Shown: positions 54,857-64,000 of the stretch, in pieces
How positions within the stretch are numbered: the stretch's first letter is position 1
How the letters are laid out: every line of letters starts with the position of its first letter
Assembly: GCA_938041955.1 (NCBI GenBank)
Contig: CALISD010000042.1
Location: 62,001 to 126,000 of the forward strand
Origin: an uncultured Granulosicoccaceae bacterium
GTDB taxonomy: Bacteria > Pseudomonadota > Gammaproteobacteria > Granulosicoccales > Granulosicoccaceae
Length of the DNA: 64,000 nucleotides
Direction: 5' to 3'
Notes under the pieces: model-generated
Told to the model about the DNA's origin: nothing
Database searches by the model: none
What the model saw: only the letters and a program-made list of their open reading frames with translations
Program-made: the position numbers and the translations under genes

Positions 54857-55737
54857 TGTTAAAAGCTATATTTATCGCATTGGCCGTGTTGTTGTTGGCG
54901 GTGTCCGTCAACAGTACTATTGCGCCGTTCTTTGTAGTCGATGAGCGAGAGCGCGCCATAAAGCTCTTCCTTGGTGAGATCGAAGAAGAAGAGTACGGAC
55001 CCGGTCTGCATTTCAAATGGCCATTTGCAAATACGATTCACAAGTTTGATTCTCGGGTCCTGAACATTGATGCTGAAGCTGGCACTGTGCTTACAAGTGA
55101 GAAGAAACGAGTTATCGTAGATTCTTTCGTAAAGTGGCGAATTGCCAAACCGACGCAGTATTTCAAAGCAACCGGTGGTGATTTACGTCGTGCAGAACTT
55201 ATCCTTTCTCAGTTCTTAAGTAAGGGAATGAAGGATGCGATTGGTAAACGGACCATTACGGACGTTATTTACGGAGAGCGCCTTGCGATTATGCGTGAGG
55301 TAGCAGTAGCTGCAGATAAGCAGACCAAGCAATCCGAACTTGGTGTCGAAATACTCGATGTGCGGATTAAGAAAGTTGAACTACCGGATGAGGTGCGTCA
55401 GTCGGTGTTCAGTCGCATGGAGCAGGAACGAGCCAAAGTGGCGCGTGACCTCCGAAGTAAAGGCCGTGAGACAGCAGCAGGTATCAGAGCTGATGCGGAT
55501 CGACAGCGCTCAATCATGTTAGCGGAAGCCTATAACGAGTCTCAGCAGATTCGTGGTGAGGCCGATGCTGAAGCGGCGGGGGTTTACGCTGGCGCATATG
55601 GTAAAGATCCAGAGTTTTACGGTCTTTATCGAAGTCTGAATGCCTATAAAACAACATTCAGTGGCGCCAATGATGTGTTGTTGATCAAGCCAGACTCGCA
55701 GTTCTTTAAGTATTTCAATGGAACTGAGCCGCAGTAG
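54856..55737 (+). CDS. hflC: HflC, membrane protease modulator
   Basis: A 293-residue SPFH protein. An N-terminal membrane anchor (residues 2-22) precedes the SPFH domain (FFVVDERERAIKLFLGEIEE, GPGLHFKWPF) and a helical region with RSKGRETAAGIRADADRQ. It partners HflK in the FtsH-modulating complex. The ATG overlaps the hflK stop in a TGATG, so translation is coupled. Confidence 0.95.
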   Translation: MLKAIFIALAVLLLAVSVNSTIAPFFVVDERERAIKLFLGEIEEEEYGPGLHFKWPFANTIHKFDSRVLNIDAEAGTVLTSEKKRVIVDSFVKWRIAKPTQYFKATGGDLRRAELILSQFLSKGMKDAIGKRTITDVIYGERLAIMREVAVAADKQTKQSELGVEILDVRIKKVELPDEVRQSVFSRMEQERAKVARDLRSKGRETAAGIRADADRQRSIMLAEAYNESQQIRGEADAEAAGVYAGAYGKDPEFYGLYRSLNAYKTTFSGANDVLLIKPDSQFFKYFNGTEPQ

Positions 55738-55739
55738 CA

Positions 55740-55922
55740 ATGGCTGAAGTACTAACAGCAGTTGCTTTAGTTATCGTTATTGAAGGCGTGTTGCCTGCTA
55801 TCAGTCCGTCGACCTACCGACGGGCTGCTATGCAGCTTGGCATGATGTCTGATCGTACAATTCGTTACACCGGTTTGAGCTTTATGGTCATCGGCGCGGT
55901 ACTACTACACCTGGTGCATTGA
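55740..55922 (+). CDS. DUF2065 (YjeT-like) inner-membrane protein
   Basis: A 60-residue protein with two membrane segments (about 3-20 and 44-58) around a basic loop with PSTYRRAAMQLGMM. It fits the DUF2065 proteins encoded after hflC in gammaproteobacteria. The role is unknown, though adjacency suggests a link to HflKC/FtsH. The stop overlaps the hisZ start. Confidence 0.85.
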   Translation: MAEVLTAVALVIVIEGVLPAISPSTYRRAAMQLGMMSDRTIRYTGLSFMVIGAVLLHLVH

Positions 55923-57142
55923 TGAGTCATAACGAAGCGCGGGCGCTTTGGCGATTGCCCGACGGCATGGATGAAATGCTGCCGCAGCAGGCGCGGGCGT
56001 TGGAATGGCTACGCCGATCAATCTACGATATGCATATTGCCTGGGGATATCAGCCGGTAGAACCTCCCTTTGTCGAGTTTCTCGATTCTCTATTGTCCGG
56101 CACAGGCCGTGACTTTGAACGCCAGACGTTTAAGGTTGCTGACCCGTTGAGCGGTCAGATGATGGGTGTTCGAGCAGACATGACACCACAGGTCGCGCGC
56201 ATAGATGCGCATCAGATGGCTGATCAAACAGCTGTCGGAGAGGTCTCGAGGCTGTTCTATCTGGGAACTGTGGTTCGTGCACACACTGATGGCGTGGAAA
56301 AAAATCGTGCGCCACTGCAGATCGGTGCGGAAATTTTCGGCCATCAGGGTCCACAGAGTGATGTTGAAGTGATTCGGCTCATGATTGCCGCACTGCATTG
56401 TGCCGGCATAGAAGATATCCACTTAGATCTTGGTCATGTGGGTGTATTTCGCAGTTTGTGTGAGCAGATTGGTCTGAGCGGTCACGATCAATCAACACTA
56501 TTTGTTTTGTTACAGAAAAAAGCCGTTCCGGACATTGAGGCGTTTGCGCATAGCATTGGCGTAGGCGAAGCGACCCGGCAGCTACTTTGCAATCTGTGTA
56601 GTTTGAATGGTGATAGCAGCGTGCTGCAGCGTGCACGAACAGAGTTGGGTGATTTTTGTGATAGCTCGATGAGTCTGGCGCTTGACGAGTTGCAGCAAAT
56701 TAGCGAGCTACTGCAACCATTGCCTGAGAGCACCACGTTGCATTTTGATCTGGCCGAAGTTCGAGGTTATCAGTATCACACAGGAGTGGTTTTCGCTGCA
56801 TACACCCCTGGCTCTGGAAGTGAGATTGCCAGAGGCGGTCGATATGATGGCATTGGCAAAACCTTTGGTAGATCGCGACCAGCAACGGGCTACAGTACCG
56901 ACTTAAAATTGTTAATGCGTTTGATCGGTTATGATCAGATTGCGAGTAAATTCAATATATCGACAAAGCAGCAGCGCGCTATATTGTGTCCGGATGATAA
57001 ATGCACAGAGCTCCAACGAGCTGTGGAATCATTGCGGGCGCAGGGTGAGGTTGTTATGTTTGATCTGGCTGGGCAGAACCAGTCGTTATGTGATCGTGTC
57101 ATTCGAAAAAAAGAAGGCAAGTGGTCAGTGGAGAATCTTTGA
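55922..57142 (+). CDS. hisZ: ATP phosphoribosyltransferase regulatory subunit HisZ
   Basis: A 406-residue protein related to histidyl-tRNA synthetase: WRLPDGMDEMLPQQARALEWLRR opens it, RADMTPQVARIDAHQM and EIARGGRYDGIGKTFG correspond to class II motifs. It lacks the anticodon-binding domain, as expected for HisZ. HisZ pairs with the short form of HisG to start histidine synthesis; hisG is elsewhere. ATG 55922 overlaps the DUF2065 stop by one base; a TTG codon lies directly before it. purA starts immediately after its stop. Confidence 0.92.
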   Translation: MSHNEARALWRLPDGMDEMLPQQARALEWLRRSIYDMHIAWGYQPVEPPFVEFLDSLLSGTGRDFERQTFKVADPLSGQMMGVRADMTPQVARIDAHQMADQTAVGEVSRLFYLGTVVRAHTDGVEKNRAPLQIGAEIFGHQGPQSDVEVIRLMIAALHCAGIEDIHLDLGHVGVFRSLCEQIGLSGHDQSTLFVLLQKKAVPDIEAFAHSIGVGEATRQLLCNLCSLNGDSSVLQRARTELGDFCDSSMSLALDELQQISELLQPLPESTTLHFDLAEVRGYQYHTGVVFAAYTPGSGSEIARGGRYDGIGKTFGRSRPATGYSTDLKLLMRLIGYDQIASKFNISTKQQRAILCPDDKCTELQRAVESLRAQGEVVMFDLAGQNQSLCDRVIRKKEGKWSVENL

Positions 57143-58441
<1,299 letters not shown>

Positions 58442-58590
58442 ATCATTGCCGGTGATTGAATAAAATAAAACAAGAAGTACAAATTAGTCAAAATGCACAT
58501 AATATAAGTACACCCTCTGATGTGCGGGCTCGTGTAAAGCCAAACTGATAAAGGGTGTTTAATGAGCTACTGAAGCCTGAAGAGTTGAAT

Positions 58591-58611
58591 ACGCGCGATA
58601 TTGCGCGTTTT
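58591..58611 (+). terminator. Possible terminator hairpin after purA
   Basis: ACGCGC (58591-58596) and GCGCGT (58603-58608) form a GC-rich stem with a six-base loop, followed by four T (58608-58611). It is about 150 bp after the purA stop and before the opposing tRNA gene. Confidence 0.4.
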
Positions 58612-58619
58612 AATGGTGA

Positions 58620-58643
58620 CCAAATACTAAAAGAAGTATTTGG
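58620..58643. repeat. Perfect 8-bp inverted repeat overlapping the tRNA 3' CCA
   Basis: CCAAATAC (58620-58627) and GTATTTGG (58636-58643) surround an 8-base spacer. The right arm includes the encoded CCA of the tRNA. No T run follows on the minus strand. It may influence 3'-end processing of the tRNA precursor, or be chance. Confidence 0.45.
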
Positions 58644-58727
58644 TGCCGAGAAGAGGACTTGAACCTCCACGGGGATACCCCCACTAGCACCTGAAGCTAG
58701 CGCGTCTACCAATTCCGCCACCTCGGC
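58641..58727 (-). tRNA. tRNA-Leu (anticodon CAG)
   Basis: An 87-base class II tRNA including an encoded CCA (58643-58641 on the minus strand). The acceptor stem GCCGAGG pairs with TCTCGGC with one G-U; the D-arm has GGCGGAATTGGTAGACGC; the anticodon stem-loop reads CTAGCTTCAGGTGCTAG, placing CAG in the loop; a variable arm and the T-arm GAGGTTCAAGTCCTC follow. It closely resembles E. coli tRNA-Leu(CAG). Confidence 0.95.
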
Positions 58728-58863
58728 AAGGTGATGCAGCTGAGCGCGAAACTATAGAAGTCTGCATCGTTGATGTCAATGAATGCATTCTGTTTTACCT
58801 ACTTAACCGGTGGCTGCACAAATCAAGATCGCAGCGATACCGGTAAACCAATTAGAGAAATTT

Positions 58864-61467
58864 ATGGCTAAAAAGAAAAAAGCCACCACAGTAAAAAAGA
58901 AAAAATCCAATAAACGCAGTTCCGGTCGACCGGCGCTGGTAGCGCCCGCTGACAAAAGGAAGCGTGGCCGTAGTAAAAAGAAAGAGATTACGGCGGCGGC
59001 CGACGGTCCAAAACCCAAGCGTCAATACGCTTTTGAAATTGCCAGTCGCGAGCAATTGATTGAAGAGCTGGTTCAGGCCGGAAAGCCGTTGAATCAAGAG
59101 CAATTGGCCGGCGTGCTTGAAATGGTTGAGCGCGATGAAAAATACGTAGCCCTTGGCAGGCGGCTTGGTGCAATGGTCAGGGACGGCCAAATAGTACGTA
59201 ATCGGCGCGGCGGCTTTTTACCGCTCGATGAGAAAAACTTGATCCGTGGTCGTGTTTCTGCCCATCCGGACGGCTTTGGATTCCTGATCAGTGAGACTGG
59301 CGGGGAAGATACCTTTCTAGCGGCTCGCCAGATGCGCTCAGTAATGGACGGAGATCGTGTGGTTGTGCATATCACGGGTACAGATCGCAGAGGCCGCTCT
59401 GAAGGCGCTGTGATTGAGGTGCTTGAACGAGCAGTAAAAACATTGGTCGGCAGACTGCAGATCAGCCAGGGAATTGCGGTGCTGCAACCAGATAACAAAC
59501 GCATCTCCCGTGAAATAGTGATAAACGACACAGCCGACGCTCAGGACGGGCAAATAGTATTGGCTGAAATCGTGGAGCAACCAAGTAACAGCCGGCCAGC
59601 GATTGCTGCAGTGGTGGAGGTGCTCGGCGAGCACCTGTCGCCCGGGCTGGAAATTGACATCGCCATACGCTCTCGCGACATTCCTAATGAATGGCCGGAC
59701 GAGGTGATATCGGAGAGCGGCAGGATAGGAACAAGTGTTGATCCGACAGTGATTGGTGAGCGGCGCGATTTGCGTTCGACGCCACTGGTCACAATCGATG
59801 GTGAAGACGCCCGTGATTTTGATGATGCAGTTTTTGCTGAGCGCAAGCCAAATGGCTTTCGTTTGGTCGTCGCAATAGCTGATGTATCGCACTACGTTAC
59901 TCCTGATTCTGCACTTGATGTCGAAGCGTACAATCGTGGTACATCGGTATATTTTCCTCAGCGGGTTGTACCCATGTTGCCGGAAAGCTTATCCAACGGA
60001 TTGTGTTCCTTAAATCCTGATGTTGACCGCTTATGTATGGTGTGTGATATGTCGATCACAGACGATGGAGAAATTAAGCGTGCCAGGTTTTATCCTGCCA
60101 CCATGCGTTCGCATGCACGACTGACCTATACCCAGGTGCATCATTATCTTCAAAGCCAACTCGGTGCAGGCGGTAAGGGTAAGCCAAGTGAGCCGCAACA
60201 GGCCGCAATAGAAAAAATTGGTACGCTTGGCAAACACATCGACGTGTTGCATGAACTCTATGAGGTAATGCGTGTGGCACGTAGTGAGCGCGGAGCTATT
60301 GAGTTTGACAGCAATGAAACACGCATTGTGTTTAATGATCAGAAAAAGATTGAACAGATAGTACCCGTTGAGCGCAATGAGGCGCACATGCTGATTGAAG
60401 AATGCATGATCGCTGCGAATATAAGTGCTGCCCGGTACATTGGAAAACGCAAGATACCCGGATTGTATCGGAGCCATGAGGGCCCTGGCGCAGACAAGCT
60501 TATAGATGTACGTAAGTTTTTATCTCAACGTGGGCTTGAGCTCGGGGGTGGTGATAATCCGGGGGCTATTGATTATGCCAAAACGCTTGCGAGTGCGGAT
60601 GGTCGACCTGATAAGTTGGTCATTCAAACGCTCATGTTGCGTTCCATGAATCAAGCCGTATACAGCACACGCAATGCAGGCCACTTTGGCCTGGCGCTGG
60701 AGGAGTATGCGCATTTTACTTCACCGATACGGCGCTACCCTGATTTAATGGTCCATCGTGCGATAAAGCATATGCTGGTGCATAACAGTACAAACGGATA
60801 TCCGTATAGTTCAAATCATATGGCGGAAATCGGTGACCATTGTTCCAGTACTGAGCGGCGCGCTGAAGAGGCTACTCGGGATGTGGTGGCCTGGCTTAAA
60901 TGTGAGTATATGCAGGATCAAATTGGCAGTATCCACCAAGGGGTTATTACAGGTGTTACTTCCTTTGGTGTTTTTGTAGAGCTAGCTGGTATTCATGTCG
61001 AAGGGCTGGTCCATATCACCTCACTTCCGCAAGACTACTACGAGTTCGATTCAACTAATCATCGTTTAGTCGGGCGAAAAGGTGGGCTGTCGTACGCGCT
61101 TGGCCAGGTCATTAGTGTTCTGGTTGCCGCGGTGAATCTTGACGAGAGAAAAATAGATTTTCAAATTGATAAGACTGGTGTTCAGGCCTCCGGTAAGCGT
61201 CGGAAAAAGCCGACGAATAAATCCGGCTCTGGTAAGCACGCTGAGGCTGATGCCAAGCCGCAAGCTAAAAAACAAGACAAGAAGAAAAAAGTAAAAAAGA
61301 AAAAGCGTGCAGCGGTCGCCAAGAAGAAAGCCTCACAAACCACCAGTAAGAAGAAAGCCCGTGGTAAAGCCGATGAGACAAAGCCGGCGGCTAAGAAGAA
61401 GACGACTCGAAAAAAGGCGGCTCGCAAGAAAACCTCCAAGAAGCGAGGTGCAAAGCGTCAGGAATAA
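58864..61467 (+). CDS. rnr: Ribonuclease R
   Basis: An 867-residue 3'-to-5' exoribonuclease. It has a Lys-rich N-terminus (residues 2-20), a helix-turn-helix region (about 60-115), two cold-shock domains, the RNB catalytic domain (DGEDARDFDDAVFAERKPNG with the metal-binding Asp cluster, and SPIRRYPDLMVHRAI), and an S1 domain (IHQGVITGVTSFGVFVELAG). A C-terminal tail of about 95 residues is very rich in Lys and Arg and longer than in E. coli. It degrades structured RNA and helps trans-translation. ATG 58864 begins MAKKKK; the frame is open from GTG 58810. Confidence 0.95.
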   Translation: MAKKKKATTVKKKKSNKRSSGRPALVAPADKRKRGRSKKKEITAAADGPKPKRQYAFEIASREQLIEELVQAGKPLNQEQLAGVLEMVERDEKYVALGRRLGAMVRDGQIVRNRRGGFLPLDEKNLIRGRVSAHPDGFGFLISETGGEDTFLAARQMRSVMDGDRVVVHITGTDRRGRSEGAVIEVLERAVKTLVGRLQISQGIAVLQPDNKRISREIVINDTADAQDGQIVLAEIVEQPSNSRPAIAAVVEVLGEHLSPGLEIDIAIRSRDIPNEWPDEVISESGRIGTSVDPTVIGERRDLRSTPLVTIDGEDARDFDDAVFAERKPNGFRLVVAIADVSHYVTPDSALDVEAYNRGTSVYFPQRVVPMLPESLSNGLCSLNPDVDRLCMVCDMSITDDGEIKRARFYPATMRSHARLTYTQVHHYLQSQLGAGGKGKPSEPQQAAIEKIGTLGKHIDVLHELYEVMRVARSERGAIEFDSNETRIVFNDQKKIEQIVPVERNEAHMLIEECMIAANISAARYIGKRKIPGLYRSHEGPGADKLIDVRKFLSQRGLELGGGDNPGAIDYAKTLASADGRPDKLVIQTLMLRSMNQAVYSTRNAGHFGLALEEYAHFTSPIRRYPDLMVHRAIKHMLVHNSTNGYPYSSNHMAEIGDHCSSTERRAEEATRDVVAWLKCEYMQDQIGSIHQGVITGVTSFGVFVELAGIHVEGLVHITSLPQDYYEFDSTNHRLVGRKGGLSYALGQVISVLVAAVNLDERKIDFQIDKTGVQASGKRRKKPTNKSGSGKHAEADAKPQAKKQDKKKKVKKKKRAAVAKKKASQTTSKKKARGKADETKPAAKKKTTRKKAARKKTSKKRGAKRQE

Positions 61468-61507
61468 TCAAGCGCGACGACAGCAATGCATTTGATAGTA
61501 TTAGCGT

Positions 61508-62245
61508 ATGAATCTAACCCATGTATTTGGACTGCACGCTGTGCAGTCTGTGCTGCAAAACAACCCCAAGTCTGTCGTCAAGCTATTGCTGTCTGATGCA
61601 CGTGACGATAAGCGATTGTCTGAAGTTGAAGCGCTCGCGACCGAGCGCCGTGTTGTTATTGAGCGGATATCATCAAAGGAGCTGCAAAAGATTGCAGGGG
61701 AAGGCCGGCATCAGGGGGTGATTGCCCAATGCCGAGCTCGTGAAGTCATGTCCGAGCCGCAGCTGCTGACACATATCATGGGTTTAGATAACGCGCTATT
61801 GCTGGTGCTTGACGGGGTAACTGACCCGCATAACCTGGGCGCGGTTTTGCGTACTGCAGATGCCGCAGGTGTAGATGCGGTCATTGTTCCACGAGCGGGC
61901 AGTGCCGGGCTAAGCCCAGTGGTGCGCAAGGTCGCGTCCGGCGCGGCTGAGACGATGGCATTTTGTCCTGTGGCTAATCTTGCGCGCACCCTCGGAGAGC
62001 TCAAAAGCCTCGGTGTCTGGTTGTACGGAGCCAGCGATACCGCTGATGCGAAGTATACAGAAGTCGATTATCGTGGCCCGGTGGCATTGTTGATGGGTGC
62101 CGAAGGGGCAGGTCTTCGCCGGCTGACTCAGCAGGCATGCGACGGGCTGATTTCTATTCCGATGTCGGGTTCTGTAAGCAGTTTGAATGTTTCCGTCGCC
62201 ACCGGTGTATGCCTGTTTGAAGTAGTACGTCAGCGACGTGGATAA
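61508..62245 (+). CDS. rlmB: 23S rRNA (guanosine-2'-O-)-methyltransferase RlmB
   Basis: A 245-residue SpoU-family (SPOUT) methyltransferase. The N-terminal substrate-binding domain begins HVFGLHAVQSVLQNNPKSVV; the knotted catalytic domain has DGVTDPHNLGAVLRTADAAG, LLMGAEGAGLRRLTQQACDG and IPMSGSVSSLNVSVATGVCL, the three SpoU motifs. It methylates G2251 (E. coli numbering) of 23S rRNA. It lies 40 bp after rnr, as usual in gammaproteobacteria. Confidence 0.95.
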   Translation: MNLTHVFGLHAVQSVLQNNPKSVVKLLLSDARDDKRLSEVEALATERRVVIERISSKELQKIAGEGRHQGVIAQCRAREVMSEPQLLTHIMGLDNALLLVLDGVTDPHNLGAVLRTADAAGVDAVIVPRAGSAGLSPVVRKVASGAAETMAFCPVANLARTLGELKSLGVWLYGASDTADAKYTEVDYRGPVALLMGAEGAGLRRLTQQACDGLISIPMSGSVSSLNVSVATGVCLFEVVRQRRG

Positions 62246-62304
62246 CTAAAGGCAGTGCTCGCGTTGTTTTGATCAGTGAGTCGGCTCCTGCGCGGCTGCA
62301 TTCA

Positions 62305-62326
62305 CACAAGAATGGCCTTTCTTGTG
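62305..62326. repeat. 8-bp inverted repeat downstream of rlmB
   Basis: CACAAGAA (62305-62312) and TTCTTGTG (62319-62326) form a perfect stem around TGGCCT. The flanking CTGCA and TGCAG could extend it past a small bulge. No T run follows. It may terminate or process the rnr-rlmB transcript. Confidence 0.45.
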
Positions 62327-62387
62327 CAGATTCTGGCAATATTGTCAGATTGATCATCGATTAGTGTCTTTTAAGGGCCGAGGGAAT

Positions 62388-62415
62388 TTGCCTGATGCCA
62401 GCCTTGTGATATAAT
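62388..62415 (+). promoter_or_regulatory. Sigma-70 promoter of the rpsF operon
   Basis: TTGCCT (62388-62393) and a perfect TATAAT (62410-62415) are 16 bases apart, about 75 bases upstream of rpsF. This is the best promoter match in the window. Confidence 0.75.
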
Positions 62416-62420
62416 TGGGA

Positions 62421-62489
62421 GTTACCCTTGAGGTAATACTCCTTGTCTAGTGGCATCCTGCCACGGGCAAATATCCCACAGGAGCGACA
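62421..62489 (+). promoter_or_regulatory. Structured rpsF leader, possible S6:S18 autoregulatory site
   Basis: The leader can form two hairpins. GGAGT-TACC pairs with GGTA-(AT)-ACTCC around CTTGA, then GTGGCA-TCC-TGCCAC forms a second stem just before CGGGCA and the ribosome binding site CAGGAG. An S6:S18-binding motif is known ahead of rpsF in many bacteria. I cannot confirm that the conserved bases are arranged correctly here. Confidence 0.4.
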
Positions 62490-62939
62490 ATGCGTCACTA
62501 CGAAATCGTATTTCTGGTTCATCCGGATCAGAGCGAGCAAGTCCCCGCTATGGTTGAGCGGTACCGCGGCATCATCGAAAACAGCGGCGGTACAGTACAC
62601 CGCGTTGAAGATTGGGGCCGTCGTCAGCTTGCTTACCCAATCAATAAAGTCTACAAAGCGCATTACATTCTGACTAACATCGAATGTGATCACAGTGCAC
62701 TTGAAGAACTCACCAGTGCTTTCCGCTTCAATGATGCGGTTATCAGGCACCTGGTAATTAAGCGCAAGGCACCTGTTACAGGTGAATCACCACTTCTGAA
62801 GCGCGAAGAAGAAGAAACCCGCCGACCACCACGTGAAGATCGCAACAGAGATCGTTCTAGTGAATCTAACGAAAGTGCGGCACCGGAAACAGCAGCAGTG
62901 GAAGCATCTGATGCAGCCCCTGCAGAGGGAGAGTCATAA
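62490..62939 (+). CDS. rpsF: 30S ribosomal protein S6
   Basis: A 149-residue S6. [20 protein letters not shown] opens the ferredoxin-like fold and [20 protein letters not shown] and [12 protein letters not shown] complete it. After residue 95 comes a charged tail rich in Glu, Arg and Ser, longer than in E. coli. AGGAG lies seven bases before the ATG. The stop overlaps the rpsR ATG. Confidence 0.96.
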   Translation: MRHYEIVFLVHPDQSEQVPAMVERYRGIIENSGGTVHRVEDWGRRQLAYPINKVYKAHYILTNIECDHSALEELTSAFRFNDAVIRHLVIKRKAPVTGESPLLKREEEETRRPPREDRNRDRSSESNESAAPETAAVEASDAAPAEGES

Positions 62940-63163
62940 TGGCGCGTTTTTTCAGAAGAAAGAAATATTGCCGATTCACGGCAGAGAACATTGCACACAT
63001 CGATTACAAAGACCTTGAGTTGCTGAAGGCCTATGTCACCGAGACAGGCAAAATCGTACCTAGTCGTATCACCGGTACCAGTGCACGCTATCAGCGTCAG
63101 TTGGCAACGGCCGTGAAGCGGGCGCGATTTTTGTCATTGCTGCCGTACAGCGATCAACACTAA
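62939..63163 (+). CDS. rpsR: 30S ribosomal protein S18
   Basis: A 74-residue S18. It has [20 protein letters not shown], then [20 protein letters not shown], the conserved rRNA-binding core. The ATG overlaps the rpsF stop by one base (TAATG), so translation is coupled. S18 binds with S6 to the 30S platform. Confidence 0.97.
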   Translation: MARFFRRKKYCRFTAENIAHIDYKDLELLKAYVTETGKIVPSRITGTSARYQRQLATAVKRARFLSLLPYSDQH

Positions 63164-63186
63164 TTATTAATTTGTAGCATTGATCT

Positions 63187-64000
63187 ATGTGGCAAGCGCT
63201 TGCAGGGTACGCAGTGCGTGGTCCGGCTCAGGCGGCGCTGCTGGCATTTAGCACGTTGCTGTTGTCGTTGCTGATGCCGCCTTTGGTGGTTATCAGCAAT
63301 GCGCTGGTGGCTTTAGTTTTTTTAAGACTGGGGCCGGCGCCCGGCTTTATCGCAGTGGGTGTTGCGCTGGTGGTGGGAACTGCCATTGCAGCTCTGTCCG
63401 GTAAAGCGGCGGTGCCCGGGGCGATGATGATGTCGTTCTGGTTGCCGGTGATCGTGATGGCGCTGGTACTTCGAAAGACGGTAAGTTTAAATTTGGCCAT
63501 CCTGGCTGGTGCGGTGCTCGCGTTAGCGGGGGTGATCATTACCTACCTGATTGTCGAAAGCCCGTCTAACGAGTGGCAAGGGTTGATAGAAGCGGTCAAG
63601 GTGGCAGCGGAACAAACCACCGGTGGCACAGATCGTCAGAAAGTGGCTGATTGGTTGAACAACGCCGGTACCTGGATGACAGGCTTCAGCGCGGCCACCC
63701 AGTTTATTATTGCAGTGCTAAGTTTATTGCTGGCCAGAGTGTGGCAGGCAAGGCTGTTTAACCCTGGAGGGTTGCAGCAGGAGTTTCATGGATTGCGTTA
63801 CGGGCTTGCCGCGGGTGCTGCAGGTTTGGCTATTACGGTAGCGGCGACGTTTTTCAACGTAGAGCTATTAACCAATCTTGCCATTGTGGTGATTGTGGTG
63901 TTTGCGTTTCAAGGGTTGGCCATTTTGCATGCCTTGGTAGCGCAGTTAAAATTGCATGTACTGGTGATGGTAGCGTTATACGGATTTTTGTTTATGTTGT
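63187..64000 (+). CDS. DUF2232 family membrane protein (partial, runs off the window)
   Basis: An open frame from ATG 63187 continues to the right edge (271 codons) without a stop. It is strongly hydrophobic, with about eight membrane segments and a polar loop at 120-155 (SNEWQGLIEAVKVAAEQTTG). The position between rpsR and the expected rplI matches the DUF2232 protein common in gammaproteobacteria. Its function is unknown. Confidence 0.8.
   Translation, partial: MWQALAGYAVRGPAQAALLAFSTLLLSLLMPPLVVISNALVALVFLRLGPAPGFIAVGVALVVGTAIAALSGKAAVPGAMMMSFWLPVIVMALVLRKTVSLNLAILAGAVLALAGVIITYLIVESPSNEWQGLIEAVKVAAEQTTGGTDRQKVADWLNNAGTWMTGFSAATQFIIAVLSLLLARVWQARLFNPGGLQQEFHGLRYGLAAGAAGLAITVAATFFNVELLTNLAIVVIVVFAFQGLAILHALVAQLKLHVLVMVALYGFLFML

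Noticed and set aside
58488-58721. Minus-strand open frame MAELVDALASG... over the tRNA
   Set aside because: It is the usual artefact of translating a tRNA-Leu gene and has no independent support.

Overview
The window reads as the chromosome of a free-living, probably marine gammaproteobacterium with a base composition near 50% GC. The evidence is the conserved gene order at the right end (hfq-hflX-hflK-hflC-DUF2065-hisZ-purA, tRNA-Leu, rnr-rlmB-rpsF-rpsR-DUF2232) and a large exopolysaccharide cluster of the XrtA/PEP-CTERM-associated kind. A Granulosicoccus-like or related lineage is a guess only. I saw no insertion sequence, prophage, CRISPR array or rRNA gene.

Layout. 1-7.8 kb: the tail of a short-chain dehydrogenase, a MarR regulator, a PAS-GGDEF-EAL protein, a TVP38 membrane protein overlapping a disulfide oxidoreductase, and a PLP dehydratase divergent from a solitary EctC-like ectoine synthase. 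8.1-31.5 kb: an exopolysaccharide locus with flippase, polymerase/ligase, two family-4 glycosyltransferases, priming sugar transferase, Wzz-type chain-length protein, tyrosine kinase, export lipoprotein, outer-membrane beta-barrel, AAA ATPase, deacetylase, amidotransferase, O-acyltransferases, a rhamnogalacturonan-lyase-like protein and a FemAB-like protein. No exosortase or PEP-CTERM substrate is visible. 31.6-37.2 kb: msrA, then a selenocysteine module: a GrdB-like selenoprotein read through an in-frame UGA, selA behind it, and selB divergent. 37.2-45.1 kb: a zinc-peptidase-like lipoprotein, a lactate permease-family transporter, a GlyGly-CTERM-like surface protein, a GlcD/D-lactate dehydrogenase-type flavoenzyme and a taurine:pyruvate-type aminotransferase with a strong terminator. 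45.1-51.6 kb: a propionate operon (prpE-pccB-pccA-mce) followed by a DUF3127 protein with an SSB-like C-terminal tip. 51.9-64 kb: the housekeeping block, ending in a truncated DUF2232 gene.

How the parts work together. The exopolysaccharide genes cover priming, assembly, flipping, polymerisation, length control, export and modification of a Wzx/Wzy-type polymer. The sel genes provide incorporation machinery beside the protein that needs it. The propionate operon takes propionate to (R)-methylmalonyl-CoA, leaving the mutase to be encoded elsewhere.

Points most worth a second look: the split selenoprotein; the FemAB-like protein carrying an N-terminal arm like that of seryl-tRNA synthetase; the flippase whose conserved N-terminus has no canonical start codon; the orphan ectC beside a dehydratase; the SSB-tipped DUF3127 protein; and several perfect inverted repeats in the exopolysaccharide locus.
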